A stretch of DNA of 64,000 bases from NCBI RefSeq assembly GCF_000505545.1, contig NZ_AYTB01000008.1:744001-808000 (forward strand). Reading direction: 5' to 3'. The position numbers and the translations under genes are program-made. Shown here in pieces: positions 9,879-20,200 of the stretch (positions within the stretch are counted from its first letter, which is position 1; each line of letters opens with the position of its first letter). The notes under the pieces are model-generated. The model had not been told where the DNA came from, made no database searches, and saw only the letters and a program-made list of their open reading frames with translations. Origin of the DNA: Kurthia huakuii LAM0618. Its GTDB lineage: Bacteria; Bacillota; Bacilli; Bacillales_A; Planococcaceae.

Positions 9879-10877
9879 TTATCGTGTCGAATTACGTGTT
9901 TCCATACGATGTGGTAAAATAACTTGTTTATCTTCAATATCTTCTTTATTCATAATTTTTGTTAATAAACGCATTGAGACAGCGCCAATATCATATAACG
10001 GTAATACCACACTTGAAAGCTGTGGACGCACCATGCGCGCTAATTTTGAATTCTCGAAGCTACATACTTCGATGTTTGTTGGCACTTCTTTCTCATCATC
10101 TTGTGCTGCATGAATAACGCCAATTGCAGGTTCATCGCTACCAACAAAATAAGCTGTAGCTGGTTGCGCTAATTTTGAGACATGGTTATAAACTTTCATC
10201 CCCTGGTCATATGTTAAAACATCATCGAAAATAAGTGCTTCATCAATTGGAATACTAGCTTCCTCTAACGCTTTTACATAGCCTTGGTACTTATATTTTT
10301 TATTAATCGTTGCGTTAAATGAACCAGAAATAAATGCGATACGCTCGTTGCCGCTATCAATTAATTGTTTTACCGCTTCATAAGTTGCCTCCGTATAATC
10401 GATATTAACGGCTGGTAAATGATTCGATTCATCAATTGAACCAGCTAAAACAATCGGTACAGGAGAATGGCTCATTTTATCAGCTAATGGCCCCGTTACA
10501 CGCTCTGTCATCATAACGACACCATCTACTTGCTTGCCATACATATTATCAAGTAATGTTAACTCTTTTTCCTCACTTAAATCTGAGTTCGATAAAATAA
10601 TATTATAGCGATACATTGTCGCAACATCTTCAATGCCACGCGCTAACTCCGCATAAAAAATATTTGAGATATCAGGTATGATGACCCCAACAGTCGTGGT
10701 TTTCTTACTTGCTAATCCTCGCGCTACAGCATTTGGACGATATTCTAAACGTTCAATCACTTCCAATACCTTTTTACGCGTAGATGGTTTGACGTTTGGA
10801 TTGCCGTTGACAACACGAGATACGGTCGCCATCGATACATTTGCCTCACGTGCTACATCATAAATAGTTACGGTCAC
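9879..10877 (-). CDS. ccpA: Catabolite control protein A
   Basis: A 332-residue LacI/GalR regulator. The N-terminal helix-turn-helix is [23 protein letters not shown] (residues 3-25), followed by the hinge ([13 protein letters not shown]) and a periplasmic-binding-protein-like core. CcpA, with Ser46-phosphorylated HPr, binds cre sites to repress or activate carbon genes. The start is GTG after AAGGAGG. Its place between acuABC and aroA matches B. subtilis. An imperfect cre-like palindrome overlaps the likely -35 region, suggesting autoregulation. Confidence 0.96.
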   Translation of the reverse strand: MTVTIYDVAREANVSMATVSRVVNGNPNVKPSTRKKVLEVIERLEYRPNAVARGLASKKTTTVGVIIPDISNIFYAELARGIEDVATMYRYNIILSNSDLSEEKELTLLDNMYGKQVDGVVMMTERVTGPLADKMSHSPVPIVLAGSIDESNHLPAVNIDYTEATYEAVKQLIDSGNERIAFISGSFNATINKKYKYQGYVKALEEASIPIDEALIFDDVLTYDQGMKVYNHVSKLAQPATAYFVGSDEPAIGVIHAAQDDEKEVPTNIEVCSFENSKLARMVRPQLSSVVLPLYDIGAVSMRLLTKIMNKEDIEDKQVILPHRMETRNSTR

Positions 10878-10924
10878 AATAATGACCCTCCTTTTAACTT
10901 ATATACCTTAATAATAAACTATTA

Positions 10925-10939
10925 TGAAAGCGGTTTTCA
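10925..10939 (-). promoter_or_regulatory. cre-like palindrome at the ccpA promoter
   Basis: TGAAAGCGGTTTTCA resembles the CcpA operator but has one extra base in the centre. On the minus strand it overlaps a TTGAAA -35 candidate, with TATTAT 18 bases further on. Confidence 0.4.
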
Positions 10940-10949
10940 ATAAAAGAGC

Positions 10950-10990
10950 AAGAAAAGAAAAGTGACGATTCATCGAAATGAACCGCCACT
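10950..10990 (-). terminator. Terminator of the aroA gene
   Basis: Minus-strand stem AGTGGCGGTTCAT / ATGAATCGTCACT with a TTCG tetraloop, followed by a T-rich run. Confidence 0.75.
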
Positions 10991-11007
10991 CTTCAAATAG
11001 TCATTTA

Positions 11008-12093
11008 TTATGCTTTTAATTCGTATTGTTTCATGAACACTTGTAGTGCGTCATAGAATTTATCGAATGTTGGAATGTCCATTTGTTGTTGTGAATCAGA
11101 AAGTGCCACTGCTGGATCTGGATGCACTTCTGCCATCACACCATCTGCGCCAATTGCGATTGCTGCTTTTGCACATGGTAATAATAAATCACGACGACCT
11201 GTAGAGTGAACAACGTCTACGAATACAGGTAAGTGCGTTTCTTGTTTAAGAATCGGCACAGCTGAAATATCAAGCGTGTTACGCGTTGCCTTTTCGTATG
11301 TGCGGATACCACGTTCGCAAAGGATAATTTGATCATTACCTTTTGACATGATGTATTCAGCAGCATGGATAAATTCATCAATTGTAGCAGCTAAACCACG
11401 TTTTAATAATACCGGTTTATTTGTTTCACCAGCTGCTTTTAATAGCTCAAAGTTTTGCATGTTACGTGCACCAATTTGGATAACATCAACGTAATCTAAT
11501 GCTTCATCTAAATGAGATGGTGTAACGATTTCAGAGATGATGCCTAATCCATGTTTTTGGCCAACCTCTTTTAAGATTTTTAAGCCTTCAAGACCTAAAC
11601 CTTGGAAATCATATGGTGACGTACGTGGTTTGTACGCGCCGCCACGCATTAATTTTAACCCTTTACCCGCAACAGCAGCCGCAACAGCTTCTGTTTGCTC
11701 GTAAGATTCTACTGCACAAGGACCAAATACGAATGATGGTAGTCCTTCACCAATCGGTTCGCCGTTAACTGTAACAATTGTATCTTCCGGCTTACTTTTA
11801 CGTGATACTAATAATTTTTTCTTTTGATTGTTTTCTTGTAACTTTAATGCTGTTTTGAAAATCTCTTTGAACAAGTGGTTGACTGTTCCTTGTGAAAGTG
11901 GGCCCTTGTTATGTTCTTTAATAAGATCTAACATGTGGCGTTCGCGTAAAGGATCAAATCGGTTGACACCTTGCTTCTCTTTTACCTGACCAATTTCTTC
12001 TACTACCTCTGCACGTTCATTGATTAAACGTAAAATTTCAAGGTTTAGTTCATCTACGCGATCGCGTAGGTTGTCTAAATTCTGATGACTCAT
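11008..12093 (-). CDS. aroA: Bifunctional chorismate mutase / DAHP synthase
   Basis: A 361-residue fusion: an AroQ-type chorismate mutase domain (about residues 1-90, [20 protein letters not shown]) and a type I-beta DAHP synthase (about 100-355, with [10 protein letters not shown] and [12 protein letters not shown]). DAHP synthase starts the shikimate pathway from PEP and erythrose 4-phosphate. The mutase domain in the Bacillus enzyme doubles as the feedback sensor for chorismate and prephenate. B. subtilis names this gene aroA, which differs from E. coli usage. Gene order with ccpA is conserved. Confidence 0.95.
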   Translation of the reverse strand: MSHQNLDNLRDRVDELNLEILRLINERAEVVEEIGQVKEKQGVNRFDPLRERHMLDLIKEHNKGPLSQGTVNHLFKEIFKTALKLQENNQKKKLLVSRKSKPEDTIVTVNGEPIGEGLPSFVFGPCAVESYEQTEAVAAAVAGKGLKLMRGGAYKPRTSPYDFQGLGLEGLKILKEVGQKHGLGIISEIVTPSHLDEALDYVDVIQIGARNMQNFELLKAAGETNKPVLLKRGLAATIDEFIHAAEYIMSKGNDQIILCERGIRTYEKATRNTLDISAVPILKQETHLPVFVDVVHSTGRRDLLLPCAKAAIAIGADGVMAEVHPDPAVALSDSQQQMDIPTFDKFYDALQVFMKQYELKA

Positions 12094-12292
12094 AACCGTT
12101 TTCCCCCTTCTTCCACATATCAGATACTTTCAGCAAACTGAAATGTGTGTTACATTTTTAGATATTATAGACAGTATAATCAATTCATTTGAAAATGTCA
12201 CGTATTATTTCTTTAACGCTTCAACGCAAAAAAGCATTGTTGTTGAAAAATAAGAAATTTTCTGAATATTAGAGAGGATGTCTGCGTAAACG

Positions 12293-14443
12293 ATGAAAAA
12301 AATTTTCGCATTAGACATCGGCACACGTTCTGTTGTCGGTGTTATTTTAGAAAAAACGGATGCTTCTCACTACGCCGTTGCCGATTTATTAATTGAAGAA
12401 CATAAAGAACGTGCGATGGTCGATGGTCAAATACATAATGTTTTGCGCGTAGCTGAAGTTATTCAACATATTAAAGCAAAATTAGAAGAAAGTCACGGAT
12501 CATTAACTCACGTTAGTGTCGCAGCAGCTGGGCGTTCATTAAAAACCGAGTTAGGCAATGCTGTGCTCAACATAAAAAAACGTGCAGCTTTAACAGAAGA
12601 AGACATTCATCGACTCGAGCTTGCAGCTGTTCAAAATGCACAGGAGCAACTTGTCTATCATCAAGATGGCAAAAAAGCATCTCATTATTATTGCGTTGGT
12701 TATTCGGTTCTCCATTATTATATTGATGATCAGGAAATCGGTAGCTTAATCGACCAACAAGGCGAAGAAGTGAAAATTGACGTTATTGCTACATTTTTAC
12801 CACGCGTCGTTGTTGAATCATTAATCGCTTCGCTAAAACGTGCCAATCTAGCACTCGATGGCCTCACGCTTGAACCGATTGCGGCAATCAATGCGCTTAT
12901 TCCCGCTACTATGCGCCGTTTGAATGTGGCGCTTGTAGATATTGGTGCTGGTACATCGGACATTGCGATTACCGACAACAGTACGGTCGTCGCTTACGGT
13001 ATGGTCCCAACTGCTGGCGATGAAATTACCGAAGCGCTCTGCGACCATTACTTACTCGATTTCCCTGTCGCTGAAAAAATCAAGCGCGAGCTTCTGACTA
13101 ATGATGTTGTAACAATTGCTGATATTTTAGGATTTGAACAACAAATTGCGTGTGAAGAAGCAATTGAACAACTCAAACCGGCGATGCAACATCTCGCACA
13201 AAGTATTTCTGATGAAATTTTACGTTTAAATAGCAATAACGCGCCGAAAGCGGTCCTTTTAGTCGGTGGTGGCTCACTTACACCATTATTAGAACAAGAG
13301 CTTGCAGAACGCTTAGATCTACCGTTAAATCGTGTGGCTGTTCGAGGCATCGATGCGATTCCATCATTGGAAAAAGAACATAACCTACCGCGCTCGCCTG
13401 AACTTGTCACGCCAATCGGCATTGCCATTGCCGCTGAGCATTCCCCTATTAAATATGTCACGATGACCGTTAATGGACAAACTGTACGTTTATTTGAAGT
13501 AAAAGAAATGACCGTTGCTGATGCGCTATTAGCAGCAAACGTCCAAGCAAAAAAATTGTATGGTAAACCAGGGCTTGGCTTAACAGTATCCGTTAATGGG
13601 CAACAAATTTTAATTCCTGGAGAATTGGGTAGCCCAACAACGATTTTAGTTAATGGTGTTGAAGCCTCTATGAAACATCCGATTCATGATGGGGATGTAC
13701 TCGAACTACGCGAAGGGAAAAATGGTGCACAAGGTCAAGCGTTATTAGGCGAATTAATTGAACCGATTGCGCCATTAACAATTACTGCATTTGAAGAAGT
13801 GTATGACTTGTCTTCTACCATTTACGTAAATGATATACCAATGACCGATTTACACTATCTTGTACAAGATGGCGATCGTATTACGTGTACGCCATTACAA
13901 ACAATTGAACATGTACTACAAGCTATCGATCAAGAGGACGTACTGATGCAAGTACAACCATTTAACTTAGCCGTTGATCATCAATCGATTGTTTTCCCGG
14001 CATTATCCGATGAATTGCTCTTAAACGGTGTAACAGCAAAAAAACAATACCCCGTGCAACAGGGAGATGTCTTAACGTTAAAACCACATACTAATCCAAC
14101 TGTTGATTTTGTTGCACAGCATTTACATATGTCTTTAAGTAGTACGATTCATGTAACATTCCAAGGCGAAGCTGTCATCCTTTCGAAGCCCACTGTCGAT
14201 GTCCTCGTCAATCGCCAACCTGCTACCGCAAAAACCATTTTGACATCTGGTGATAGCGTGCAATTTGTCGCACTCGACCAGAGCGCTTGGCAATACAATG
14301 ACATTTTCCGCTTTTCCGATTGGCAATTACCTACCGCATTCAAAGGCACATTCCACATTTTACGCAATGGGGAAGCCGTAAATTTTGATGCACCTATTTT
14401 TGGTGGAGATACATTGACGATTGAATTAATCCCTACAACATAA
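12293..14443 (+). CDS. Large FtsA-like ATPase with tandem C-terminal modules
   Basis: A 716-residue protein. Residues 1 to about 380 form an FtsA/PilM-type actin-fold ATPase: phosphate-1 FALDIGTRSVVGV, SHS2-like insert, phosphate-2 VALVDIGAGTSDIAI, adenosine motif AVLLVGGGSLTPL. From about residue 387 to the end the sequence changes to a series of roughly 22-residue units of the form VNG...GD, seen at least five times (for example TILVNGVEASMKHPIHDGDV and LLLNGVTAKKQYPVQQGDVL). No amphipathic FtsA-type C-terminal membrane helix is evident. FtsA proper is about 420-440 residues, so this is a separate paralogue. It is divergent from aroA. Role in envelope or division is inferred from the fold only. 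Confidence 0.75.
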   Translation: MKKIFALDIGTRSVVGVILEKTDASHYAVADLLIEEHKERAMVDGQIHNVLRVAEVIQHIKAKLEESHGSLTHVSVAAAGRSLKTELGNAVLNIKKRAALTEEDIHRLELAAVQNAQEQLVYHQDGKKASHYYCVGYSVLHYYIDDQEIGSLIDQQGEEVKIDVIATFLPRVVVESLIASLKRANLALDGLTLEPIAAINALIPATMRRLNVALVDIGAGTSDIAITDNSTVVAYGMVPTAGDEITEALCDHYLLDFPVAEKIKRELLTNDVVTIADILGFEQQIACEEAIEQLKPAMQHLAQSISDEILRLNSNNAPKAVLLVGGGSLTPLLEQELAERLDLPLNRVAVRGIDAIPSLEKEHNLPRSPELVTPIGIAIAAEHSPIKYVTMTVNGQTVRLFEVKEMTVADALLAANVQAKKLYGKPGLGLTVSVNGQQILIPGELGSPTTILVNGVEASMKHPIHDGDVLELREGKNGAQGQALLGELIEPIAPLTITAFEEVYDLSSTIYVNDIPMTDLHYLVQDGDRITCTPLQTIEHVLQAIDQEDVLMQVQPFNLAVDHQSIVFPALSDELLLNGVTAKKQYPVQQGDVLTLKPHTNPTVDFVAQHLHMSLSSTIHVTFQGEAVILSKPTVDVLVNRQPATAKTILTSGDSVQFVALDQSAWQYNDIFRFSDWQLPTAFKGTFHILRNGEAVNFDAPIFGGDTLTIELIPTT

Positions 14444-14451
14444 TGCACATT

Positions 14452-14486
14452 AAAAAAAGCCTCCGCATAACGCGAGAGGCTTTTTT
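14452..14486. terminator. Bidirectional terminator after the FtsA-like gene
   Basis: AAAAAAGCCTC and GAGGCTTTTTT form a stem with A and T runs for both converging genes. Confidence 0.8.
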
Positions 14487-14489
14487 ATA

Positions 14490-14990
14490 CTATTCTTTTG
14501 GAGGTAGTGGCGCTTCAGGATTCGTAAATACGCTCTCCTCAAATGCTTTTTCCTCATTTTCTACTTCTGTTACTGTACGATTTAAAATATCTTCAATTGG
14601 TTCTTCACCTTCTGAAGAAGCTGTTCCATCGTCTAGTGGTGGTGTAGCTTGTGATTTCAGCGATTTTGCCTTATCAACTACTTTAGCAGACTGCTCTTGT
14701 ACTTTTTGAGAAAGGTCTGTTGCTTTCTCTTTTACAGTCGTTGAGTAGCTTGCACTTTTCGTTTTTAGCGTGTTCGCTTGCGTCGATACATCGTGTCGTA
14801 ATTCTTTACCGGCTTTTGGTGCTAACAGTAATGCGGCAGCAGCGCCAAGAATACCACCTACTAAGGCGCCAATAACAAAATCTTTTCCATTTACACTACT
14901 AGAATCTTCATAAAGTTCTGCCGTATTTGCATACGGTTGTGGTAAGTATTGATTTTTCACTTCATTGTAATTCGGCTTTTCTGCTGTCAT
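14490..14990 (-). CDS. ytxH: YtxH-like protein
   Basis: A 166-residue protein with the YtxH-domain hydrophobic, glycine/alanine-rich segment (FVIGALVGGILGAAAALLLA, about residues 38-57) followed by the APKAGKELR motif. A long charged, helical, probably coiled stretch and an acidic tail follow. The family includes general-stress proteins; in B. subtilis ytxGH belong to a SigB/SigH-dependent operon. The ATG at 14990 is nine bases after GGGGG and preferred to the ATG nine bases earlier, which abuts the site. It lies 20 bases after ytxG. No ytxJ follows here. Confidence 0.8.
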   Translation of the reverse strand: MTAEKPNYNEVKNQYLPQPYANTAELYEDSSSVNGKDFVIGALVGGILGAAAALLLAPKAGKELRHDVSTQANTLKTKSASYSTTVKEKATDLSQKVQEQSAKVVDKAKSLKSQATPPLDDGTASSEGEEPIEDILNRTVTEVENEEKAFEESVFTNPEAPLPPKE

Positions 14991-15010
14991 GCTGTGCATC
15001 CCCCTTAAAA

Positions 15011-15490
15011 TTACTTACGTTTAAATAATGGTTTTTTCGATTTTGTAGCTGTTGATTGTTCATCCACTACAACGTTCGCTTGCTTGTCTTCTTTTAATTT
15101 TGAGCGAATACCCATTAATGCGCTGCTCCATTGCACAACTTGACCAATTTGGTCGCTGTTTTTCGCAACGTTATTTTCGATAGAAGAGGTAACGGCTTGT
15201 ACAGTACTATTTAAACCTTGTACTGAATCGCCAAAGCCTTTAACCGCACCAACTAAAGAATTTAATTGTTGAGATTTCCCTTGTACATCCTCTGCTAGCG
15301 AGTTTGTTTTTTCTAATAATAAAGTTGTTTCTCTTGTGATTCCTTGCATTTGTCCCTCGATGCCTTCCATCGTTTTAGAAATGCTTTTCAACGTTGGATT
15401 GAGTGCTTTTAATGTCATTGCTAATGAAATACAAAGAACGAGCACGGCAACAGCAAAGATGAATGCTGCAATGTATAAAATAATAATCAC
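15011..15490 (-). CDS. ytxG: YtxG-like DUF948 membrane protein
   Basis: A 159-residue protein with one N-terminal membrane helix (residues 2-26) and a long helical region rich in Gln, Ser and Thr (about 30-125), ending in a lysine-rich tail. This is the DUF948 pattern of YtxG, a stress-associated protein of unknown mechanism. The start is GTG, six bases after GGAGGG. First gene of a ytxG-ytxH pair located between murC and the FtsA-like gene, as in Bacillus. Confidence 0.82.
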   Translation of the reverse strand: MIIILYIAAFIFAVAVLVLCISLAMTLKALNPTLKSISKTMEGIEGQMQGITRETTLLLEKTNSLAEDVQGKSQQLNSLVGAVKGFGDSVQGLNSTVQAVTSSIENNVAKNSDQIGQVVQWSSALMGIRSKLKEDKQANVVVDEQSTATKSKKPLFKRK

Positions 15491-15679
15491 AAAAATCCCT
15501 CCTCTGTCTTAACATATTTTCCCACAAATAAATGGAGAATAAACCTTTACTCTTACCATTCTACAAACAAAATGGATTTCCTGCCACTAAAATTAGTATT
15601 GTGCGAAAACGCTTTTTCAAAAACATTCGCATCAAACAGTAAAAAAAGACGTTGTTTAGATTATTGCCGAAAATAAAAT

Positions 15680-15703
15680 GGAGCAAACCAACTCGTTTGC
15701 TCC
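15680..15703 (-). terminator. Terminator of murC
   Basis: GGAGCAAAC and GTTTGCTCC form a 9-bp stem, followed on the minus strand by ATTTTATTTT. Confidence 0.7.
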
Positions 15704-15715
15704 ATTAAATAAAAA

Positions 15716-17017
15716 TTATTTTTGTAAAAGTTCTTCAAATGCTTTTTGATATTTATTAATATCACCAGCACCCATAAATAAGAACACTGCTTTTTCATGC
15801 TTTGCAAGTTCTTCGATATTATTCATATCAAGTACATGATGATCTTTTACTAAATCTGCAAGATCATTAATCGTTAAGTTCCCTGCGTTTTCACGCGCCG
15901 AACCAAAGATGTCACATAAGTATACGCAGTCTGCAAGATTTAACGCGTCCGCAAATTCTTTTAAGAATGCTTGTGTACGCGAGAAGGTATGTGGTTGGAA
16001 TACCGCTAACAATTCACGATCTGGATACTTTTGACGTGCTGATTGAATCGTTGCTTTAATTTCGGTTGGGTGATGCGCATAGTCATCAACTAATACTTGG
16101 TCGCCAACTTTTGTTTCTGTGAAGCGACGTTTCACACCTTCATATGTGTGTAAGCGTGCTTGAACTGTATCTGTTGGAATGTCTTCGTAATGGCATAATG
16201 AAATAACGGCTAATGTATTTAATACATGGTGGTCGCCGAACATTGGAATCGTAAATGTGCTATAAAATTCATTGCGTACAAATACATCAAATGTTGTACC
16301 TTCTGTTGACTTTTGAACGTTGCGTGCTTCAAAATCATTGTCTGCACCAAAACCGTAATAAATCACTGGTACGTTCGCTTGAATGCGTTGAAGATTTTTA
16401 TCATCGCCCCATGCAATAATTGCTTTCTTAACTTGGCGCGCCATTTGTTGGAACGCTGAAAAGACGTCTTCAATATCTGAATAGTAATCTGGATGATCAA
16501 AATCGATATTAGTCATTACTGCATAATCTGGGTGATATGCAAGGAAATGACGGCGGTATTCACATGCTTCCATCACAAAGTTTTGAGCATCTGCTGCACC
16601 GCCACCTGTACCGTCACCAATTAAATAGGATGTTGGTTGGTCGCCTGCAAGCACATGAGCCATTAACCCCGTTGTTGAAGTTTTACCGTGTGCACCTGTA
16701 ATCGCTACAGAAGTGTATTTTTCTAAGTATTCGCCTAAGAATTTATGATAACGTACAACTTCAACGCCCATTTCTCGTGCACGCACAAGCTCAGGGTGTT
16801 CGTCTGGAAATGCATTCCCAGCGATAACGGTCATACCATTTTTAATATTGTCTGCATCAAACGGTAAAATAGTAATACCGCGTGCGCGTAATGGATCTTC
16901 TGTAAAAAAATGTTTGTCGATATCTGAACCTTGAACTTGTTCACCAGAATCAAATAAAATTTGTGCTAATGAACTCATGCCTGATCCTTTAATACCTGTA
17001 AAGTGATAAAATGTCAT
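15716..17017 (-). CDS. murC: UDP-N-acetylmuramate--L-alanine ligase
   Basis: A 433-residue Mur ligase that adds L-alanine to UDP-MurNAc in cytoplasmic peptidoglycan precursor synthesis. The N-terminal nucleotide-binding loop is [13 protein letters not shown], the ATP P-loop is [10 protein letters not shown] (about residues 109-118), and the C-terminal Mur domain carries [10 protein letters not shown]. The ATG follows GGGAGG by 12 bases. It lies downstream of sftA with a 245-base gap holding its own promoter and a multi-hairpin leader. Confidence 0.97.
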   Translation of the reverse strand: MTFYHFTGIKGSGMSSLAQILFDSGEQVQGSDIDKHFFTEDPLRARGITILPFDADNIKNGMTVIAGNAFPDEHPELVRAREMGVEVVRYHKFLGEYLEKYTSVAITGAHGKTSTTGLMAHVLAGDQPTSYLIGDGTGGGAADAQNFVMEACEYRRHFLAYHPDYAVMTNIDFDHPDYYSDIEDVFSAFQQMARQVKKAIIAWGDDKNLQRIQANVPVIYYGFGADNDFEARNVQKSTEGTTFDVFVRNEFYSTFTIPMFGDHHVLNTLAVISLCHYEDIPTDTVQARLHTYEGVKRRFTETKVGDQVLVDDYAHHPTEIKATIQSARQKYPDRELLAVFQPHTFSRTQAFLKEFADALNLADCVYLCDIFGSARENAGNLTINDLADLVKDHHVLDMNNIEELAKHEKAVFLFMGAGDINKYQKAFEELLQK

Positions 17018-17196
17018 ATTTGATTGAAACCTCCCGGAAAAGTTTCCTTTCCCTTCAATTAATGAACTGCTGACCTACTATCAGGTCGCTTCTTGCAAAA
17101 ATGCAAGCAAGCCCTCTCGTTCGAAAGAGTTGTGAGTCATGTCTAGGCCTACACTCATTGCCCTATTCTTCGTCATTCAAAACATTAAACATTATA
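17018..17196 (-). promoter_or_regulatory. Promoter and multi-hairpin leader of murC
   Basis: A minus-strand TATAAT at 17196-17191 (weak TTCTTA -35, 17 bases upstream) would begin a leader of about 165 bases. It can form successive stems: TGAGT/ACTCA, CTCT/AGAG, GCTT-CTTGCA/TGCAAG-AAGC, GACCT/AGGTC and GGGAAA/TTTTCC, the last adjoining the GGGAGG ribosome-binding site. No T-box, S-box or other riboswitch consensus known to me is present. Confidence 0.45.
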
Positions 17197-17262
17197 GCAC
17201 GAATTAATGTTTTTAAGAACAAAACGTTTTTCAATATAAACTATTTTCATTTTTCATAAATG

Positions 17263-20200
17263 TTAACCGAATAATTCGAATACGGCACTCTCCGTCAAAT
17301 AGACGTCACGTTTTTTATTGCCTGTACGTGATTCTGAAATATAATTCATTTCTTCTAACGAATCAATCATACGCGCTGCTCGATTGTAACCAATATTAAA
17401 ATGACTTTGAATAGAAGATGTCGATGTTTGACCTTGCTCTACAATATGACGACATACAGCTTCAAAGAGTTCGTCTTGCTTTTCTAAACGGTCCGCTTTT
17501 TTTACTAATTCCTCTGGTTGGAATAGGAAGCGTGGTTCGCCTAGCGAGCGCACGTAATCCGTTACAGCTTCAATTTCTTCATCTGTCACAAATGTACCTT
17601 GTAACCTCACAGGGCTATTTGTACCGCTTGCTAAATACAGCATATCACCACGTCCTAGCAAGCGCTCAGCACCTTGTGAATCTAAAATGGTGCGTGAATC
17701 AATATTCGATGCAACCGCAAAAGCGATACGCGTAGGAATATTGGATTTGATTAAGCCTGTAATTACATCTACAGATGGGCGCTGTGTCGCTACAACTAAA
17801 TGAATGCCACATGCACGCGCCTTTTGTGTTAAACGGCAAATAGCATCTTCAACATCTTGTGGTGCTTGCATCATTAAATCAGCTAACTCATCAATAATAA
17901 TCACCATATACGGCATTTTTTGCGCAAATGCTCGTTTGTGTTCCATCATTTCATTATAGCGTGAAATATGGCGAACGCGATGTTCATGGAACAATGTATA
18001 GCGACGTTCCATTTCTTCAACAGCCCAACTTAATGCGGCTGTTGCTGCTTTCACATCTGTGATTACGGGACTCACTAAATGCGGAATATCTTCATAAACC
18101 GCTAGTTCTACCATTTTCGGATCGATTAACATCAATTTTACATCTTGTGGACTAGCTTTCAAGAGTAAACTAATAATAATGGAATTAATACATACAGATT
18201 TACCAGAACCTGTTGAGCCAGCAATTAAGCCATGCGGCATATCAGCTAAATCAAAAGTCACAGGTTGACCAGTTAAACCTAACCCTAACGCTACTTCTAA
18301 CGGTGCCTCAGATTGTAAAAATTGTGTTGTCTCGGTAATTTCAGCTAAACGCACAGGGCGCTTCACCTGATTCGGAATTTCAATACCTACAAGACTTTTC
18401 CCGGGGATTGGAGCCTCGATACGAATATCATGCGCTGCTAATTCTAATTTTAAATTATCTGCTAGATTCGTAATTTTCGTTAATTTTACACCCTGCCCTA
18501 CTTTTAACTGGAATTGCGTCACAGTTGGGCCTTGTGTCACATTTTCAATTTCTGCATCAATTTGAAAATCTTTTAATGCCTGTACAAGTCTTTCCGCTTG
18601 CATATCCATCCAAGCTACATCTTCAAGTTGTTCTACTGGTGGGTTTAAAAAACTCATTGCGTGCATAGTGTTTGGTTGCACATATACTTCAGGCATTTCT
18701 TCCATCACAAGTTTAACTGCTTCTGCAGAAGGTGCTTCTCCTTGCACATTATTAATATCATCCACAATATCCACTGTTACTAATTCTTCGTTGGTAAATT
18801 GCTCTTGCTCTTGCTCTTGCTCTTGCTCTTGCTCTTGCTCTTGCTCTTGCTCTTGCTCTAATGTAACAACATTACTTGTTTGAGGCACTATTCGTTCGAT
18901 TGTGGAGGGATACACCTCATGATTAGAGATTGGGTCCTCTTTTTTGTACGAATTGACTGTGATTGTTGGACGCAGCGGTGATGTTGGCAATAATTTCTTT
19001 AATTCAGCCGCCTTTTCAGGTTGTTGCATTTTTTTCTTTTCTGAAGGAAGTAACACAACATTAAATGGGCGTGCCTTTTCAACATGTGTTAAAAAAGCTT
19101 CCGGTACTTGCTCTTCGGCAAGTACTTCAGCCGCTTCTTCAATTACCGCTTCGGCTTGTCGATTTGGCTCAATTTCTTCAATCACTTCTGCCAATTCTTT
19201 AATAGCTTCGATATCTTCCACAATTGATGCTTCTTCGACTTCGCGCTCCGCTACCGTTAACTCTTCTACTAATGCTTGCTCAATAGAAGGCGCTTGTCCA
19301 TGTGTAACCGGCTGTTCAATACCTTGGTCCATTAAAGCAATGGCTTGCTCTAGTGTTTGCTGTGATGCTTCTGCAATCGGTTCTTGCACCATTGTAGTGG
19401 TCGGTTGCTCTTGTTCAACGATTTCTACTACTTGTTCTTTTCGTGCGCTAGTGACAAGCGTAATATTTTCTACATCTTTACTAATCGGTTCTGCTAAATC
19501 AAGTGGAGGTTGTTCTTCTTCATGGCGAAGCTCTACCTTTTTCAACATTTCTTCTGATGACTTAATTTCAATTGGCTTTTTATCATTTAATGTACGGACG
19601 AGCTCGCGTTGTGCTTCCACATGTTCTACCGTTACAATTGGTCGTTTTGGTGGCTCTTGGAATCCATAAATAGGCGATGGCACATTCATCGGTTCAAATT
19701 TTTTCTTCGCTGGAGCTTCTTCACCAAATGTTTGCTTTGGTGCCACGTATAATTCATGCGCTGCTTTTACAGGAGGCTTTATTGGATCCTGTTTTTTCTG
19801 TTCAAACTGTGGTTGAAATTTTGGCTTTGGCTGTGGAGGTTCTACAGGCGCCACATGTTGTACACGAGGCTTTCTTATTTCTGGTGCAACCCCTGTTTCC
19901 GTAAACGGATTGTAGCGCTCTCTGCTTACACGTTGTACGGTACGGATTAGCCCTTGAGGTTGTTGACCAAACGGCGAATAGTCTGCAGGCGGCTTATGAT
20001 AAACAGGTTCCTGCACCGGCATCGTTTGTTCTTGGAAAAATGGACTTTGTGTCTCAGGTGCATCATAGACATCGGTATAAACATCCTCTAATACTGGTTG
20101 TTGTGGAGGTTGTTGTTTAGTTACTGGCATTTCAGGCGTATCATACGCTTGATATTCAGGATCTGCTTGTTGCTCGTCATAGTATTCATATGATTCATCT

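Noticed and set aside
13048-13461. 137-codon frame antisense to the FtsA-like gene
   Set aside because: Shadow of a well-supported coding region; residue make-up is typical of complement translation.
15604-15620. A cre site upstream of ytxG (GCGAAAACGCTTTTTC)
   Set aside because: Three mismatches to the operator consensus and no carbon-related gene.
17018-17262. A T-box or tmRNA in the murC leader
   Set aside because: No GGTGGNACCGCG T-box motif, and no tRNA-like ends or tag frame.
18801-18859. Possible CRISPR-like or satellite array
   Set aside because: Units are 6 bp with no spacers, within a coding frame; it is a simple microsatellite.
18944-19669. 241-codon frame antisense to sftA, rich in Ser, Thr and Cys
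   Set aside because: It lies opposite the low-complexity acidic arm of sftA, where codon composition leaves the complement free of stops; no ribosome-binding site or family.
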